Positions 37,201-47,587 of a DNA stretch of 64,000 nt are shown one piece after another (within the stretch, counting starts at the first letter, position 1; the number at the start of each line of letters is the position of its first letter). The stretch spans positions 33,670,412 to 33,734,411 of the forward strand of contig NC_086383.1 of the NCBI RefSeq assembly GCF_036588685.1, given 5' to 3'. Below the pieces are notes generated by a model. That model was given only the letters and a program-made list of their open reading frames with translations, did not search any database and was not told the origin of the DNA. The position numbers and the translations under genes are program-made. The DNA comes from Mytilus trossulus (Eukaryota; Mollusca; Bivalvia; Mytilida; Mytilidae).

Positions 37201-40200
37201 GAAACAACAACCCAACTAAATAGATGAAAACAGCCAAAGGCCACTAATGGGTCTTCAACACAGTAAGAAAATCCAGTGCTTGGAAGCAGCTATCAGCTGG
37301 CCGGAAAACAAAATGTGTGCTAGTTTATTGAAAATAGATGTCATACTAAACTCCAAAAAATATAAATGAACTAAAATTAAGAAACATACAAGACTTACAA
37401 AGGCTAATTAGTTAAGTTTTTTTCAGTTGCCATGCTTTGGTTGTTTATATTTTTAAAAAGGTTTATAGTAAATATACTTATTTATAGTTTGCGGAGATAA
37501 ATGGTGCGAGTGTAAAACCTCCACAGATGGAACTGGCTTTTGAATATTTGATGTCAAGAGATAGTTTACAGTGGATTAGTATCAAAACAGATCAGGTACA
37601 AATTATACTATCTCTAACTCTAATAAAACACCATTTGTAACATTCGTTTTGATTGGATATTGTCACAATTTTTCATGCCATCAATTCATTAATGATGCTA
37701 TGAAAGCAAGCACAGACGACATATGCCAGATTTTTAATTTTGTTTTTAAAGTTGTTTTCTGCCAGTTTCATTAGAATGGAGATAACAATATAGTATTTTA
37801 AGCTCTGATGGCATCAAAAGGTGATTTGATGGTTGCAAATACCCAATTCTAATATGATGTCCTTATTACGCTTTGTAATACCCAATTACTGGCTCCCAGT
37901 TAGTAATCTCCTAAATGTTCAGATTTTGTGGATGGGATGGGGATATCACTTTATTAGAATCTTTCATTATGGGTATATCTTTCAAAACCGAATTCAAAAT
38001 CCATTTGATTGGTTAGAATTGTTCTACACAATATCACTGTGTCTAAACCACACCGGCAAAATTTGTTCGGACTCGATGGTATCTAACATCCGGCAAAATG
38101 ATGGAACATCAATAGACAGAAGAAAGATAGGTTTCTACTTATTTTCTTATTTTTTTTAATTATATCGAAGAATATGTATACATATACAACTATTTTCTAA
38201 TGTGAGATGCAATATTTTCTACAACCGTTCTATATTAACGGAGAAATAAGTCAAAATGCATGTCAAAATGACGAATTGAGTGAACCTTGCCTCGAAATTG
38301 TTTAATTTCTCTTTAAATTGTTCACATTGTACGGAAAGAAAGGTACGGGAAGATAGATACTGACACAGGGATTGCAAAACTAGTCATTATAAGCATCTCA
38401 ATTCTTGTATTTATGTGTATGGAACGAAAGAAATGGGTCATGTCAAATTAAAATACACCGGTTTCGTCATTGTTGTTTACTACACAACACCCGGTTTCGT
38501 CTATATATATCACCCGGTTTTTTAATATTTTTTTTAAACCAACAATTTATGAAAAGCAACGTTAACACAGATCTCAACATTGTCTTTCGAAAGAATTTAA
38601 ATATGATATGTATTATAAAGTAAACTTGGCGTGTTTACATGTATTTACATAGGTAATTATAGTACTACACATTTTCCTAATGAAAGTCGTATCCGTTATT
38701 TCACTGATCTTTAAACTAATTTTAAATGGAATATAAATACTAAATAGCAAACACTGATATCTAATTATTTTTTTAACATTAACATTATGATATTTTTTTT
38801 ATATAGGTTTTGAGATACATCGCAGTTTGTGACCCCCTTTTTTCCCAAAGAAAACCTAATTAACGTTAAAAAAAATAATTAAAACATCACCTCTAAGTAT
38901 GCAGAAGTTAAGATTTATATTACTAAGAAGTGTGTAAAGTTTGATGCAAAAATGATAAATCATTTTGAGATATGGCGCGACATGTTAAAAAAACACACTC
39001 CTGTTTTACTTACAAAGTTCTGTAACTCAAAAAGATTTAATTTGATTTTCACTAAAAGGTTTACAAATCGTTTCAAGAAATAACTTTGTTAAGTTTCATG
39101 AAAACTAGATAAGCTGTTCTCAAGTTACGGTGCGACATGTTTACGCTGTACAGAAAGATAGACAGATAGCTAGACGGACGGACGGACGGACCGAATGACT
39201 GATAGATGGAGGAACGGACGGATGGAAGGACGGACGGACAGACGGCTGTATACAATAATACGTCCGTATTTTCCCATAACTCATATAGAAAACGCATATT
39301 TAGAGAGCTTTAATCTCAATATGCTGTTAAAAAAGTTAGGAATGCAAAGTAAAATTAAAATATTTGTGTTCAATAAGAGTAGGAATTTGCTTATTATTTA
39401 TTTGAATCTGAGACTCATATAAATAATAAGCCGCTGTCCGGTAAACGAACTTGTTTTCAAACGACCCACAAAACTCCTTTTGAACGCTGAAGTTAAATAA
39501 TCAATTAGAATGTAATGCGATTATGATTTTTTTTATTTGACCAAACCGGGTTATGCATTTTGAAATCTATGACGAAACCGGGTTGTATACATTGACGAAA
39601 CCGGCCAGTTCCATTTTGACATGACCCATTTCTTTCGTTCCATACACAGAGTTACAATTATTGAGATGCTCATAATAACTAAATTTGCAATCTCCGTGTC
39701 AATATCTGTCTTTCCGTACCTTTCTTTCCGTACAATGTAAACAATTTAACGAGAAATTAAACAATTTCGAGGCAAGGTTCACTCAATTCGTCATTTTGAC
39801 GTGCATTTTTACTTATTTCTCCATTAATATAGAACGGTAGTAGAAAATATTGCATATCACAATAGAAAATAGTTGTATATGTATTCAAATTCTTCTATAT
39901 CATAAAAAAAAATAAGAAAATAAGGAGAAACCTAGCTTTCTTCTGTCTATTAATGTTCCGTCATTGTGCCGGATGTTAGATACCATCGAGTCCGAACAAA
40001 TTTTGCCGGTGTGGTTTAGACACAGTGAATATAGGTTAACAACCAATGGCAAAATGTTATTATCATTTCAGTACTAGTGTTTTACAATGAATTTGATTTA
40101 CCCACAATCCTTTATTTCTTTAAATCACTCAAGAAATAGTGAAATGTACAACAAAACAATAGCCAATGAATTTCAATTTAACTTGCATAAAAAAGTTTCT

Positions 40201-43200
40201 GTAAATCTATTGCCTCTTGTATGTATGTCTGTTTTGCTTATTTTCTGATATATATACAAATTCTCTCTTGGTTCTACCACTGTATAAATAATTAGGGCCC
40301 CGCCGAAAAGGCGGGTCGCCCTATAGTGATCAGTCTGTCCGTCCGTCCGTCCGTCCGTCTGTCCGTCCGTCTGTCTGTCCATCCGTCCGTCTGTCCGTCC
40401 GTCCGTAACACTTTCGTGTCCGCTCCATATCTAGAGAACCATAATGATTTCATACTTTATACTTTACATGTATATTAACCACCACCAGAGGGTGTGTCAT
40501 GATGTATGTACAACTTCCTAGGTCAAAGGTCAAGGTCAAAAACTTTGGTTTCAGTTGACAACCCTGTGTTCTTTGGTGAAGATCGTGTCCGCTCCATATC
40601 TAGATAACCGTTATGATTTTATACTTAATACTTAACATGATTATTAACCAACACCCAAGGGTGTGTCATGATGTATGTACAACTTCCTAGGTCAAAGGTC
40701 AAGGTCAAAACCTTTGGTTTCAGTTGACAACCCCGTGTCCTGTGGTGAAGATCGTGTCCGCTCCATATCTAGATAACCGTTATGATTTCAAAGTTTATAC
40801 TTGTCATCCATTTTAACCACCACCAGAGGGCGTGTCATGATGTATGTACAACTTCCTAGGTCAAAGGTCAACGTCAAAAAAACTTTGGTTTCAGTTGACA
40901 ATCCTGTGTCCTGTGGTGAAGATTGTGTCCGCTCTATATCTTGAGAACCATTATGATTTCAAATATTATACTTGACATCCATTTTAACCAACACCAGAGG
41001 GTGTGTCATGATGTATGTACCACTTCCTAGGTCAAAGGTCTGTCTGTCTGTTGGTCTGTCCATCACTAACAAATTTGATCCACACTATATTTTGAGAGGA
41101 CAGCTGTTATTATTTCATACTTTATACCTGACAAACATTTTCAACTTAACATATATATTAAATGTGTCATAATGTATGCATCCTAGGTCAAAGGTCAGTC
41201 CGTTGGTCTGTCCATCCGTTCGTTGTTCTTAACAAATTGTGTCCGCTTTACCTCTCGAGAACCGTTAATATTTCATACTTTATACTTGGTGGGTCATAAT
41301 ATATTGAAGGCATAATTCTAAAAATATGTGACAAATATCAATTGGGCAGCATCTTTAAACATTGTTCAAACATCAATCCATATATCCAGAAGTCACCTTA
41401 GAGTAGTCAACAATGAGTTCACATCATGCAGTCATATCACTATTATACTATGAAAGTAAGTTGAGAATATTTATCAGTTTTAACTTAAAATCTTAGATTA
41501 AAATCACATGTGAGACTATGTAATAACTTCCAAATAATGCTTCATATCAGATTATCCATACAACTTATTTACCCCACATTATTGACAGCGGGGCCCAAAG
41601 AGATGGCTCCCATCTCAATGAAATCTAGTATTCATATGTTTTCAGGCAATTTTAATGAGCATGTGTTTACAGTCCATGGTCGATGAACTTATCTCACAGA
41701 AACAAGGCAGAAAAATCAAACGAGTAAGTAATATAAATTTGATATACTGTAAACCAACTAAATTTCGCGAACTATTTATTTTTGGAACTTTCGTGAGTAG
41801 AAAAATAACGCAAATTTAAATTGTCGTGAATATGTAAAACTTGCATCTTCCCTAATTTAACTACATCAAGTTAGTTAGAAAATCATGAAATTAAATTACT
41901 GCGAAATGAAATCGAAAGGGCTAAAAGTGAAAATAAGTTGGTTTACAGTACAGTGGAATCATTTATTTTGTGGATTAAGGACAAGTTACATTTTCATGGA
42001 TATCTGAGTTTATGGATTTAACCAAATCTCCTTGTAAGCCTTTAGAAAATGTGTACTTTTAATACATTTGAATTGATGGTTTACCTGTACTCACTAAATC
42101 CACAAATAATATTTTGTAATTATAAACTTTAACCAGAGCTGTGAAAGATACGAAAAGGATATTCAAAATCATAAATCAAAAAATAAACTGATAAGGCCAT
42201 GACGAAAAAAATAAAAAAATGAAACAAAAGACAATTAACAGTACATAAAACACATCATAGAAAATTGAAGACAGTGTAACAAGAATATCACAAAAAACTG
42301 GGGGTTATCTAAGGTTTGTGGAAGGGTGAGTAGATCCTGCTCCTCAAGTGGGGCATGAAGTTATGGTGTATATATTAACCTGCTAGATAGTTCCAGTCTT
42401 TTATATTCCTAATTCAAATTGCAAGTGTAAAAAAAATTTTGAATACAAGATGTATGCAAAATTTACATGTTACCTCACAAACACTATTTTTGAAAAAAAT
42501 CTTTTGATTTCAAAAACTTTATTTTCAACAATTAGTGTTTGCATTTATTATTTCGATTTTTTTAAAGTTGGACAAAAATGTATCATTAATTTTTGAATTT
42601 ACAGTGGTGAACATAAACAAAAGAAGATTTGTGGTTAACAAGGTGGCAGCAATCCAAATACACAATATATCCAAAAGACATATGGAAGTAGATATATAAA
42701 AAAAGAAGATGTGGTATAATTGCCATTGAGACAAATCTCCACAAGAGACAAAATGGCACAGAAATTAACAACTATATAAAAAAGAAGATATGGTATGATT
42801 GCCAATGAGACAGCTATCCACAAAAGAACAAAATGACACAGAAATTAACAACTATAGGTCACCATATGGCCTTCAACAATGAGCAAAGCCCATACCGCAT
42901 AGTCAGCTATAATAGGCCCCGAAATGACTATGTAAAACAATTCAAACAAGAAAACAAACAACCTTATTTCGGTAAAAAAAAATGAATGAAAAACATATTT
43001 GTAACACATATAAAAACAACAACCATTGAATAACAGGCACATACATTCATAATGTGGCTGGGTTAAACATGTAAGGGGGATCCCAATCCTCCCTTAACCT
43101 GGTAGTATTTGCATGATGCTGCATGATTTTCTGTATGATAGTCGGTTAAAGAGCTCACCAGAGCTCATGTTTTCTCTGTTATTATGTATATATATGCCGA

Positions 43201-44620
43201 CTCTAAATAAAATTTACTTACTTACTTACCTGGGACAGTGGTATAACAGTACACTCTTCAACAATAGATATTTAAAGCATGTGTTCAAAATGTTTGTTGT
43301 ATTTTGAAGGAACTTTTTTCATATTTACCATTTTTCAGCCACAAGATAGATCAAAAGGAACAGCAAAGAAAGTGCAGCTGAAAAGAGATAATAGTTATGG
43401 TATGGGTTTGGCACAGTCAGCTTTACCTAGTCCAGAGGAGGTCAGCCATTTAAAAATGTTTAATTTTTTAGTTATAAACAGATGCATAGATATAGGAAGA
43501 TGTGGTGTGAGTGCCAATGAGACAACTCTCCATCCAAATAACAATTTAAAAATTAAACCATTATAGGTTAAAGTACGGCCTTCAACACGGAGCCTTGGCT
43601 CACACCGAACAACAAGCTATAAAGGGCCCCAAAATTACTAGTGTAAAACCATTCAAACGGGAAAACCAACGGTCTAATCAGTTTATTTATTTATGACACA
43701 AGCTTTCTTCACACTCAAGACAAAATTTGTTCATTCAATACACAATTTTTATGCCTCACCTACGATAGAAGAGGGGTAGTAAAGGGACATTATGTTTTCT
43801 GGTCTGTGCGTCTATTCGTCCATGCCTCCGTTTGTCAGTACCTCTGTTCGTCCTTGCCTCCATTTGTCTGTGCCTCTGTTCGTTTGTGCCTCTGTTCGTC
43901 TGTGCCTCTGTTCATCCTGTTTCAGGTTAATGTTTTAATCAAGGAAGTGTTTGATGAAGTTGAAGTCCAATCAACTTCAAACTTAGTGCACATGTGCCCT
44001 ATGATATGCTCTGTCTAACATTAATTCCAAATTCGATTTTTTACCCCAATTTCATGATCCACTGAACATAAAAAATTATAGTGCGAGTGGGCCATCTGTG
44101 TACTGTGGACACATTCTTGTTTTTTTATAAACTGAACTTTCACACTTTGAACAAAATCTTTTCACACACTAGACAAAATCTCTTTATAACACTGAAAAAA
44201 TGTTTTTCACACTTTTGATAATCTTTTCAGCCACTAAAAAAATATTTTCACGCAACAGACCAAATCTCTTCACACACTAGACAAAATACCTCCACACCCC
44301 AGAAAAGTCCTTTCACACAATAGACAAAATATTTTCACACAACAGACAAAATCCCACCACACACCAGAAAAGTCCTTTCACACAATAGACAAAATATTTT
44401 CAAACAATAGACAAATCTCTTCACATACTAAACCAAATATTTACATATAATGTACCATCCTAAATATGCTGTCTAATATTTGCAACTGGAAAAAACTGTT
44501 GCCAATTAATCCAACAATTCAACTTTCATTTTACAGGAAGCTAAAGGAAATGGGAAGAATGACAAGAAAGGAGTTGTGACGAACGATGCTTTTAGTACGA
44601 TCGGTGACGATGATTTATAA
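22205..44620 (+). CDS. SNX17: Sorting nexin 17 (15 exons, complete)
   Basis: Endosomal PX-FERM adaptor that binds NPxY/NxxY cargo tails (LDL-receptor family, integrins) and PI3P, and recycles cargo with the Retriever complex. Exons: 22205-22264, 23595-23669, 24162-24279, 24971-25035, 25516-25626, 28563-28653, 31535-31625, 32128-32197, 34679-34771, 35494-35634, 36504-36575, 37488-37595, 41646-41723, 43339-43440, 44537-44620. Phases join without error to 452 codons plus stop (human 470). It starts MHFSIPDTSALKDDGG as in vertebrates. The PX domain (1 to about 106) has VRYS at 34-37 and PPFPPKK at 56-62. The FERM-like module runs from about 107 and includes SDQTEDVLE-like TDQTEDVLE, VRKLQEFE, VLRKGFWD, TRIKCWRITSSVP and CLQSMVDELI. 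The tail ends IGDDDL, matching the vertebrate IGDEDL end whose last leucine contacts Retriever. The exon 14 donor is the weak GTCAGC. Confidence 0.98.
22265..23594. other. SNX17 intron 1
   Basis: AT-rich intron without a clear repeat or exon. Confidence 0.5.
25900..26265 (+). repeat. Dispersed repeat family A joined to family C, SNX17 intron 5
   Basis: Family A head 'ggtatgattgtccaagagac', tail 'cagccttcaacaatgagcaa', running into an inverted family C segment ('cctgacttggtacaggcatt'). Confidence 0.65.
26296..28372 (-). mobile_element. hAT-superfamily transposon with 8-bp target duplication
   Basis: 2,077-bp element with terminal inverted repeats CAGGGCTTCCAAAA (left) and the near-complement ending TTTTGGAAGCCTTG (right). 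It is flanked by identical 8-bp duplications GTCATATG (26288-26295 and 28373-28380). Eight-bp duplications and CAG-starting ends are hAT hallmarks. A further TIR-proximal block, TCCGGACAT-like, recurs near both ends. It encodes a C-terminal transposase piece on the minus strand but lacks most of the enzyme, so it is an internally deleted copy. It lies antisense in SNX17 intron 5. Confidence 0.88.
27168..27668 (-). pseudogene. hAT transposase C-terminal fragment
   Basis: A 166-codon open frame inside the element at 26296-28372. Its C-terminal third carries the hAT dimerisation signature: LPVSSVECERGFSRQNIIKTKLR-like, split here as ILPVSSVECERGFS (about residues 130-143) then IIKTKLR. This resembles ZNF862/KIAA1586-type hAT proteins. 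The BED finger and the DDE catalytic core are absent, since a full hAT transposase is about 600 residues or more. It cannot be an active transposase alone. Confidence 0.85.
28376..28495 (-). repeat. Dispersed repeat family A, inverted copy
   Basis: Reverse-strand family A: 'gacctatagatgttaatttc' to 'attgacaatcataccacatg'. It begins right at the hAT target duplication, so the hAT landed at or next to it. Confidence 0.65.
29170..29340 (+). repeat. Dispersed repeat family C
   Basis: 'gagggttagcgctataaaac' then 'gcctgtgccaagtcaggaat', matching the segment at 5450-5612. Confidence 0.6.
29424..31505. mobile_element. TTTATACGACCGC element, copy 1, SNX17 intron 6
   Basis: Starts TTTTATACGACCGCAAAATT and ends CTCTGCGGTCGTATAAA plus a tail to AGCATCTGGT. 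The interior, in order, holds a GTC-triplet tract (29470-29510), tandem blocks of about 125-130 bp ('aaaaggaaggttgggattga'), blocks with 'ctttgatatgctgaatctaa', and a run of GCACAATATTGTGCAAT-type palindromes (30765-30925). A family A copy is nested inside. Inverted relatives are at 60711-62685 and 62708-63949. It has no enzyme, so it is non-autonomous. A frame rich in Arg at 29196-29576 is just the triplet tract. Confidence 0.8.
29995..30128 (+). repeat. Family A copy nested in the TTTATACGACCGC element
   Basis: 'gatataggaagatgtggtgt' to 'caccgaacaacaagctataa'. Nearly identical over about 130 bases to 43489-43625. Confidence 0.8.
32297..34054. mobile_element. Foldback element with about 340-bp arms, SNX17 intron 8
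   Basis: The left arm 32297-32640 starts TATTGTCCGTTTGACTTCTA and carries 'aagtagtgtaacggccttct'. The right arm (about 33706-34054) is the inverted copy, ending CAAACGGACAATAC. The central part contains a nested family B repeat. No transposase. Confidence 0.8.
32836..33455 (+). repeat. Dispersed repeat family B, longest copy
   Basis: Head 'aaaattgagaatggaaatgg', middle 'gaggctcctgacttgggaca', and an extended tail ('gcggggttaaacatgtttgt' to 'aacccgtgtcatgccaacaa') that the other copies here lack. It interrupts the loop of the foldback element. Confidence 0.75.
34287..34410. mobile_element. Short palindromic element TTTATCGGTAATT
   Basis: 13-bp perfect inverted ends (34287-34299 and 34398-34410) with inner inverted TGCCTAATA/TATTAGGCA. 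Confidence 0.55.
34441..34492. repeat. Perfect 18-bp inverted repeat (hairpin)
   Basis: TGACTATATCATGTGGAA at 34441-34458 and its exact complement at 34475-34492, with a 16-base loop. Within SNX17 intron 8. Confidence 0.75.
35147..35456. mobile_element. AATTCG-rich MITE, SNX17 intron 9
   Basis: Imperfect terminal inverted repeats (ATGCCTCATTCACACG; right GTGTGAACTCAGCAT) around many AATTCGAATT/ATTCGCATT-like motifs. A short family A head (about 35113-35146) abuts it. Confidence 0.6.
36594..36870. mobile_element. MITE with AAGGTGGTACC ends, SNX17 intron 11
   Basis: AAGGTGGTACCCAACACT at the left and AGTGTTTGGTACCACCTT at the right, 277 bp in all. Non-coding. Confidence 0.75.
37168..37415 (+). 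repeat. Dispersed repeat family B, diverged copy
   Basis: 'aattgagaatggaataggga' and 'ggtcttcaacacagtaagaa'. More diverged than the copies at 12604 and 32836. Confidence 0.65.
38031..40032. mobile_element. Foldback element with about 495-bp arms, SNX17 intron 12
   Basis: The left arm 38031-38525 ('actgtgtctaaaccacaccg' ... 'ggtttcgtc') and right arm about 39538-40032 are inverted copies with few differences. The middle has a (GACG)n/(GGAC)n tract (39170-39245) and no transposase. It is the largest foldback structure in the window. Confidence 0.82.
40293..41598 (+). mobile_element. GGGCCCCGC-ended element with GTCC tract and 170-bp tandem units
   Basis: Starts GGGCCCCGCC with a small hairpin (GCCGAAAAGGCGGG) and ends GCGGGGCCC. 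Next to the start is a (GTCC)n/(GTCT)n tract (40328-40410). Units of about 170 bp follow: 'cgtgtccgctccatatctag' at 40415, 40584, 40753 and 40924, with a diverged one near 41238. Each carries 'cctaggtcaaaggtcaaggt'. Non-coding. Confidence 0.75.
41745..41950. mobile_element. Palindromic MITE CTGTAAACCA family, TA-flanked, copy 2
   Basis: TACTGTAAACCAACTAAATT at the left, and the complement of TACTGTAAACCAACTTATTT at the right. It starts 21 bases after the exon 13 donor. Confidence 0.75.
41951..42125. mobile_element. Degenerate CTGTGGATTCATT-family MITE
   Basis: CAGTGGAATCATTTATTTTG at the left and a TCACTAAATCCACAAATAAT end, with the shared GGTTTACCTGTACTCAC core. It directly abuts the previous MITE. 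Confidence 0.5.
42698..43105 (+). repeat. Dispersed repeat family A with duplicated 5' module
   Basis: Two tandem heads of about 78 bp ('gatgtggtataattgccatt' and 'gatatggtatgattgccaat'), followed by one tail ('gccttcaacaatgagcaaag', 'gcatagtcagctataatagg', 'gctgggttaaacatgtaagg'). Confidence 0.75.
43483..43690 (+). repeat. Dispersed repeat family A, SNX17 intron 14
   Basis: 'gatataggaagatgtggtgt' head, almost identical to the nested copy at 29995. It continues further 3' ('aaccattcaaacgggaaaac'). Confidence 0.75.
43748..44120 (+). repeat. Repeat with CTCTGTTCGTC/CGTCTGTGCC tract
   Basis: 'tttatgcctcacctacgata' then a degenerate tandem tract (43800-43920), then 'cacatgtgccctatgatatg' and 'ggccatctgtgtactgtgga'. 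The whole looks like a dispersed element; the limits are approximate. Confidence 0.55.
44125..44455 (+). repeat. Degenerate TTCACACACTAGACAAAAT tandem repeat
   Basis: About 20-base units (TTTCACACAACAGACAAAAT and variants) repeated about 15 times in SNX17 intron 14, ending about 80 bases before exon 15. Confidence 0.75.
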
Positions 44621-45960
44621 TCAGATAACAGAAATATGCAAATTGTGTTTTCCAGCTAGAGATTTAACAGAAACCAAATGTAATGAAGGAGAAAGACAAA
44701 CATTAAGTCATAAACTTGCCATAGAATCTGTTGTTATAGCAGTCCTTCTGTTACACCCCATAGTGACGCAGTAAAACATTTTTATAGTGTTTTTTCTTAG
44801 GTGCATTGTCTTCTTTTATCTATGAGGGGGGATAGGACCTTTATCAGGACTCCGGGATTGGCTGTTTTTAAGCTCTGGATCAGAACCCTTCCAATCCCCC
44901 CTCATCTATTGACCACTATATTAGAGGTTTTAATGATATAGTAGGAAAATAATTATTTACTATTTTCTAGAAATTTTGTTTGATACATTCTGCAGTATAT
45001 TTGTTTAGAAATATTTTTTCAATGCCAAACGTTGTGATGCTTTCATCAAGAGTAAGTTGCCCTTTTCATTAAAAATGAGACGAAAAAGAAAAAAATGATA
45101 TGAAATAAATTTATTTTCTTTTGAACAAATGTTATGTGGGTTCCAAAATTCAGCATTAATACCGTTATTAAAAGGTCTTTCGAGAGTATCAACATCTTTA
45201 AATACAGATTGTATACGTTAGCAGGCGTCTTTGTACTGTATATAATCAATGTGGAAAATTGACACTTTTTAGTGTGTTCCATTAAAATGTTATTTTTTTT
45301 ATCCTTTATATTATTATACTACATACGTTTGTGAAAATTATGTCACCTATGTAACTTAAGTGCCAGTCTTTATAAGAATCAGGCAATTTAGGTAAAAATC
45401 AAAACATGATCAGAAAAAAACCACTGAGTTAATCATGCTATTTAATACTAACCATCATCCTGAGTTAAAAATTATTAGTCTTTCGTTTGTGTGTGTCTGG
45501 TAATATCAAATAACTCGACTAGAAAATTGGTTAGAATGGTAGCAAATTACAGAGTTATCTCCCCTTATTTGTTAATTTCTGGTGCATTTCAACCAAATTG
45601 TATCTTCTATTACCAGAACAGAAAATGGAAATGAATGTTATTTTTGTGCATAACTACATATTATGAACTGAAATCAATGTCAAATTGGGTGAGGTTTTTT
45701 TGTCATGTTTTCACCACTGCCTGATTCTTAGACAGACTGGCACTTAACAGGCATTTTGTATTCACAACTCCTGTTAAATTGGGACTCCCTTTAATCAAAT
45801 TTTCAAAAAATTTTATAGTACTTAATGGTGTTGACCCCGCCTATTTTATTTTGGATTCCAATGGTTTTTGAGGTTTCCTCAATTTATGTAAATTTCTTCT
45901 ACTGCAAATAAAATCTATTTTTTATCTTTAATTCATTTGTCTGATGGAAGAAATATTCTG
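44621..45960 (+). other. SNX17 3' UTR and downstream DNA
   Basis: Sense AATAAA at 45104-45109 and 45907-45912 are candidate polyadenylation signals. A short repeat ('gaggggggataggacctttatcag' split by substitutions) is at 44822-44912 and recurs at 49112-49320. No further gene seen. Confidence 0.5.
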
Positions 45961-45961
45961 T

Positions 45962-46235
45962 TACAGCTGATTTCATTAAGTGTGTAGCTAAAGATAATAT
46001 CTTTGGTTAGCTTGCTTGCTAGCTGAACCGTGAAGTCATTATTAGGTAAGGTATACTACCCTCTTTTCAAAGTAGCCTAGTCCTACACACAGATAGATTG
46101 GTTATCAGTCGGACTAGTCTATTCTTAAAGGAGGGTAGTATACCTTGCCTAATAATGACTTCAGGGTTCTGCTAGCAAAGCAAGCTAACCCAAGATATTA
46201 TCTTTACCTACACACTCAATGAAATCGGCTGTAAA
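45962..46235. mobile_element. Palindromic MITE TTACAGC(T/C)GATTTCATT
   Basis: Two inverted arms of about 120 bp (45965-46090 and 46110-46235), with 'gataatatctttggttagct' in the left arm and its complement in the right. Non-coding, just downstream of SNX17. Confidence 0.8.
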
Positions 46236-46674
46236 GATAAATCATATAATCCCTGCTTTAAACAACCATTGAAGCATTGTAATAAATCATTATTAAAAGA
46301 ATTAAATTGAGATTTTGTAAATGCCAAATTATATTTAAGATATTTTCTAGGAGTTTTGCACTTATGTCCAGGCATTTTGTCCTCAATAGTATATGGTATT
46401 GCATGAGCTTTTGAATATTTAAAAATGAATTACCATAGATTGGTAAAACTTCTATTTGAAAAGACGAATTTTTTTCTGAAAAATAATCATGTTATTTTTT
46501 GTCATATCGAGATATTGTTAATGTTCATTTCACATGAAATTGATGCAATATTCTACTGGCCAATCTAACTGTTGTGTAAACAAATGCAATATTTATGTAT
46601 ATAGATTTATTGTAAATATCATACAGAAGCTGTTTTCACAAAAAAAATTATGAATAAAAATACTTGAAGGCTGG

Positions 46675-46765
46675 ACAGTGACCTATAGTTGTTAATGTTT
46701 GTGTCATTTTGGTCTTTTGTGGATAGTTGTCTCATTGGCAATCATACCACATCTTCTTTTTGTAT
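46675..46765 (-). repeat. Dispersed repeat family A, inverted fragment
   Basis: 'gacctatagttgttaatgtt' to 'tcattggcaatcataccaca', the reverse of the family A head. Confidence 0.65.
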
Positions 46766-47057
46766 TGTAAGTCATTGACATTTTAGTATAACTAACGATC
46801 AATTTTGATCGTCATTTTTTCTGTAAAATGAGTTGCAGGACTTTTGTTATTGTACATTGTTTTTATTATTGATTTGTGTATTTCCCACCTAACCTGTTGT
46901 ATGAACATGTACATTTAAAACAGTAATAACATGTTGGTTTTTTTTCTCTCAATTCTGTGGATTCATTATTTCTAAGATTCAAATTTTTGTATTTTTTATG
47001 AAAAATTGGATTATTGTTGATACTTGATTTAATGGCTTTGCCAAAGTCTTCATAAAA

Positions 47058-47295
47058 GGGGGTCTCATTGGGAGGTTCCAATCCCGGATCCTGCTTACTG
47101 TTTTGTCAGATTAGCGTATCCCACTTACACTGTGTACGTAAGCAATTCTCATTTTTTTGTCATTTCCAGGACCCTTTTTTTGTCATTTCCAGGACCCCGC
47201 TAGACCTCATTTCCCGTTTTCACAACACAATAATTTGACTTTCAAGTGTCAGCAATTCCGCGTCACTCTTAGACCCCAATGAGACCCATATGCAA
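47058..47295. mobile_element. GGGTCTCATTGG-ended element, copy 1
   Basis: 'gggtctcattgggaggttcc', 'cggatcctgcttactgtttt' to 'ccccaatgagaccc', with inverted ends GGGTCTCATT/AATGAGACCC. A short TTTTTTGTCATTTCCAGGACC duplication is inside. The second copy is at 59519-59755. Confidence 0.7.
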
Positions 47296-47463
47296 GGCTA
47301 TGTAATATTTGAACTTTGTTGAAAATTTATACCCAAGGTTTACTTTATCAATAAAATCTATGAGGTTTATTTTGATGAAAAACTTATAATAATGAATTCA
47401 CAGAAATTTGCATTTATAACTTTACGCAATCCAAATGGACATGAGAAACTGTATGACTGGACT

Positions 47464-47587
47464 TATTGTGGATTCATTATTATTCGTTGGATACCAATTA
47501 CTCATGGATACAGGTGAACCATGAAATTAAATGTTCAATGAATGACAAATTTTAAAAATTCATGAAAATTGATGAATCTACAGTAAA
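47464..47587. mobile_element. CTGTGGATTCATT-family MITE, copy 3
   Basis: TTGTGGATTCATTATTATTC at the left, a core with GGTGAACCATGAAATTAAAT, and GATGAATCTACAGTAAA at the right. Confidence 0.6.

Noticed and set aside
47085-47100. 'ggttccaatcccgg' as a tRNA T-arm or SINE B box
   Set aside because: No acceptor, D-arm or anticodon stem can be folded around it, and the surrounding unit has its own inverted ends.
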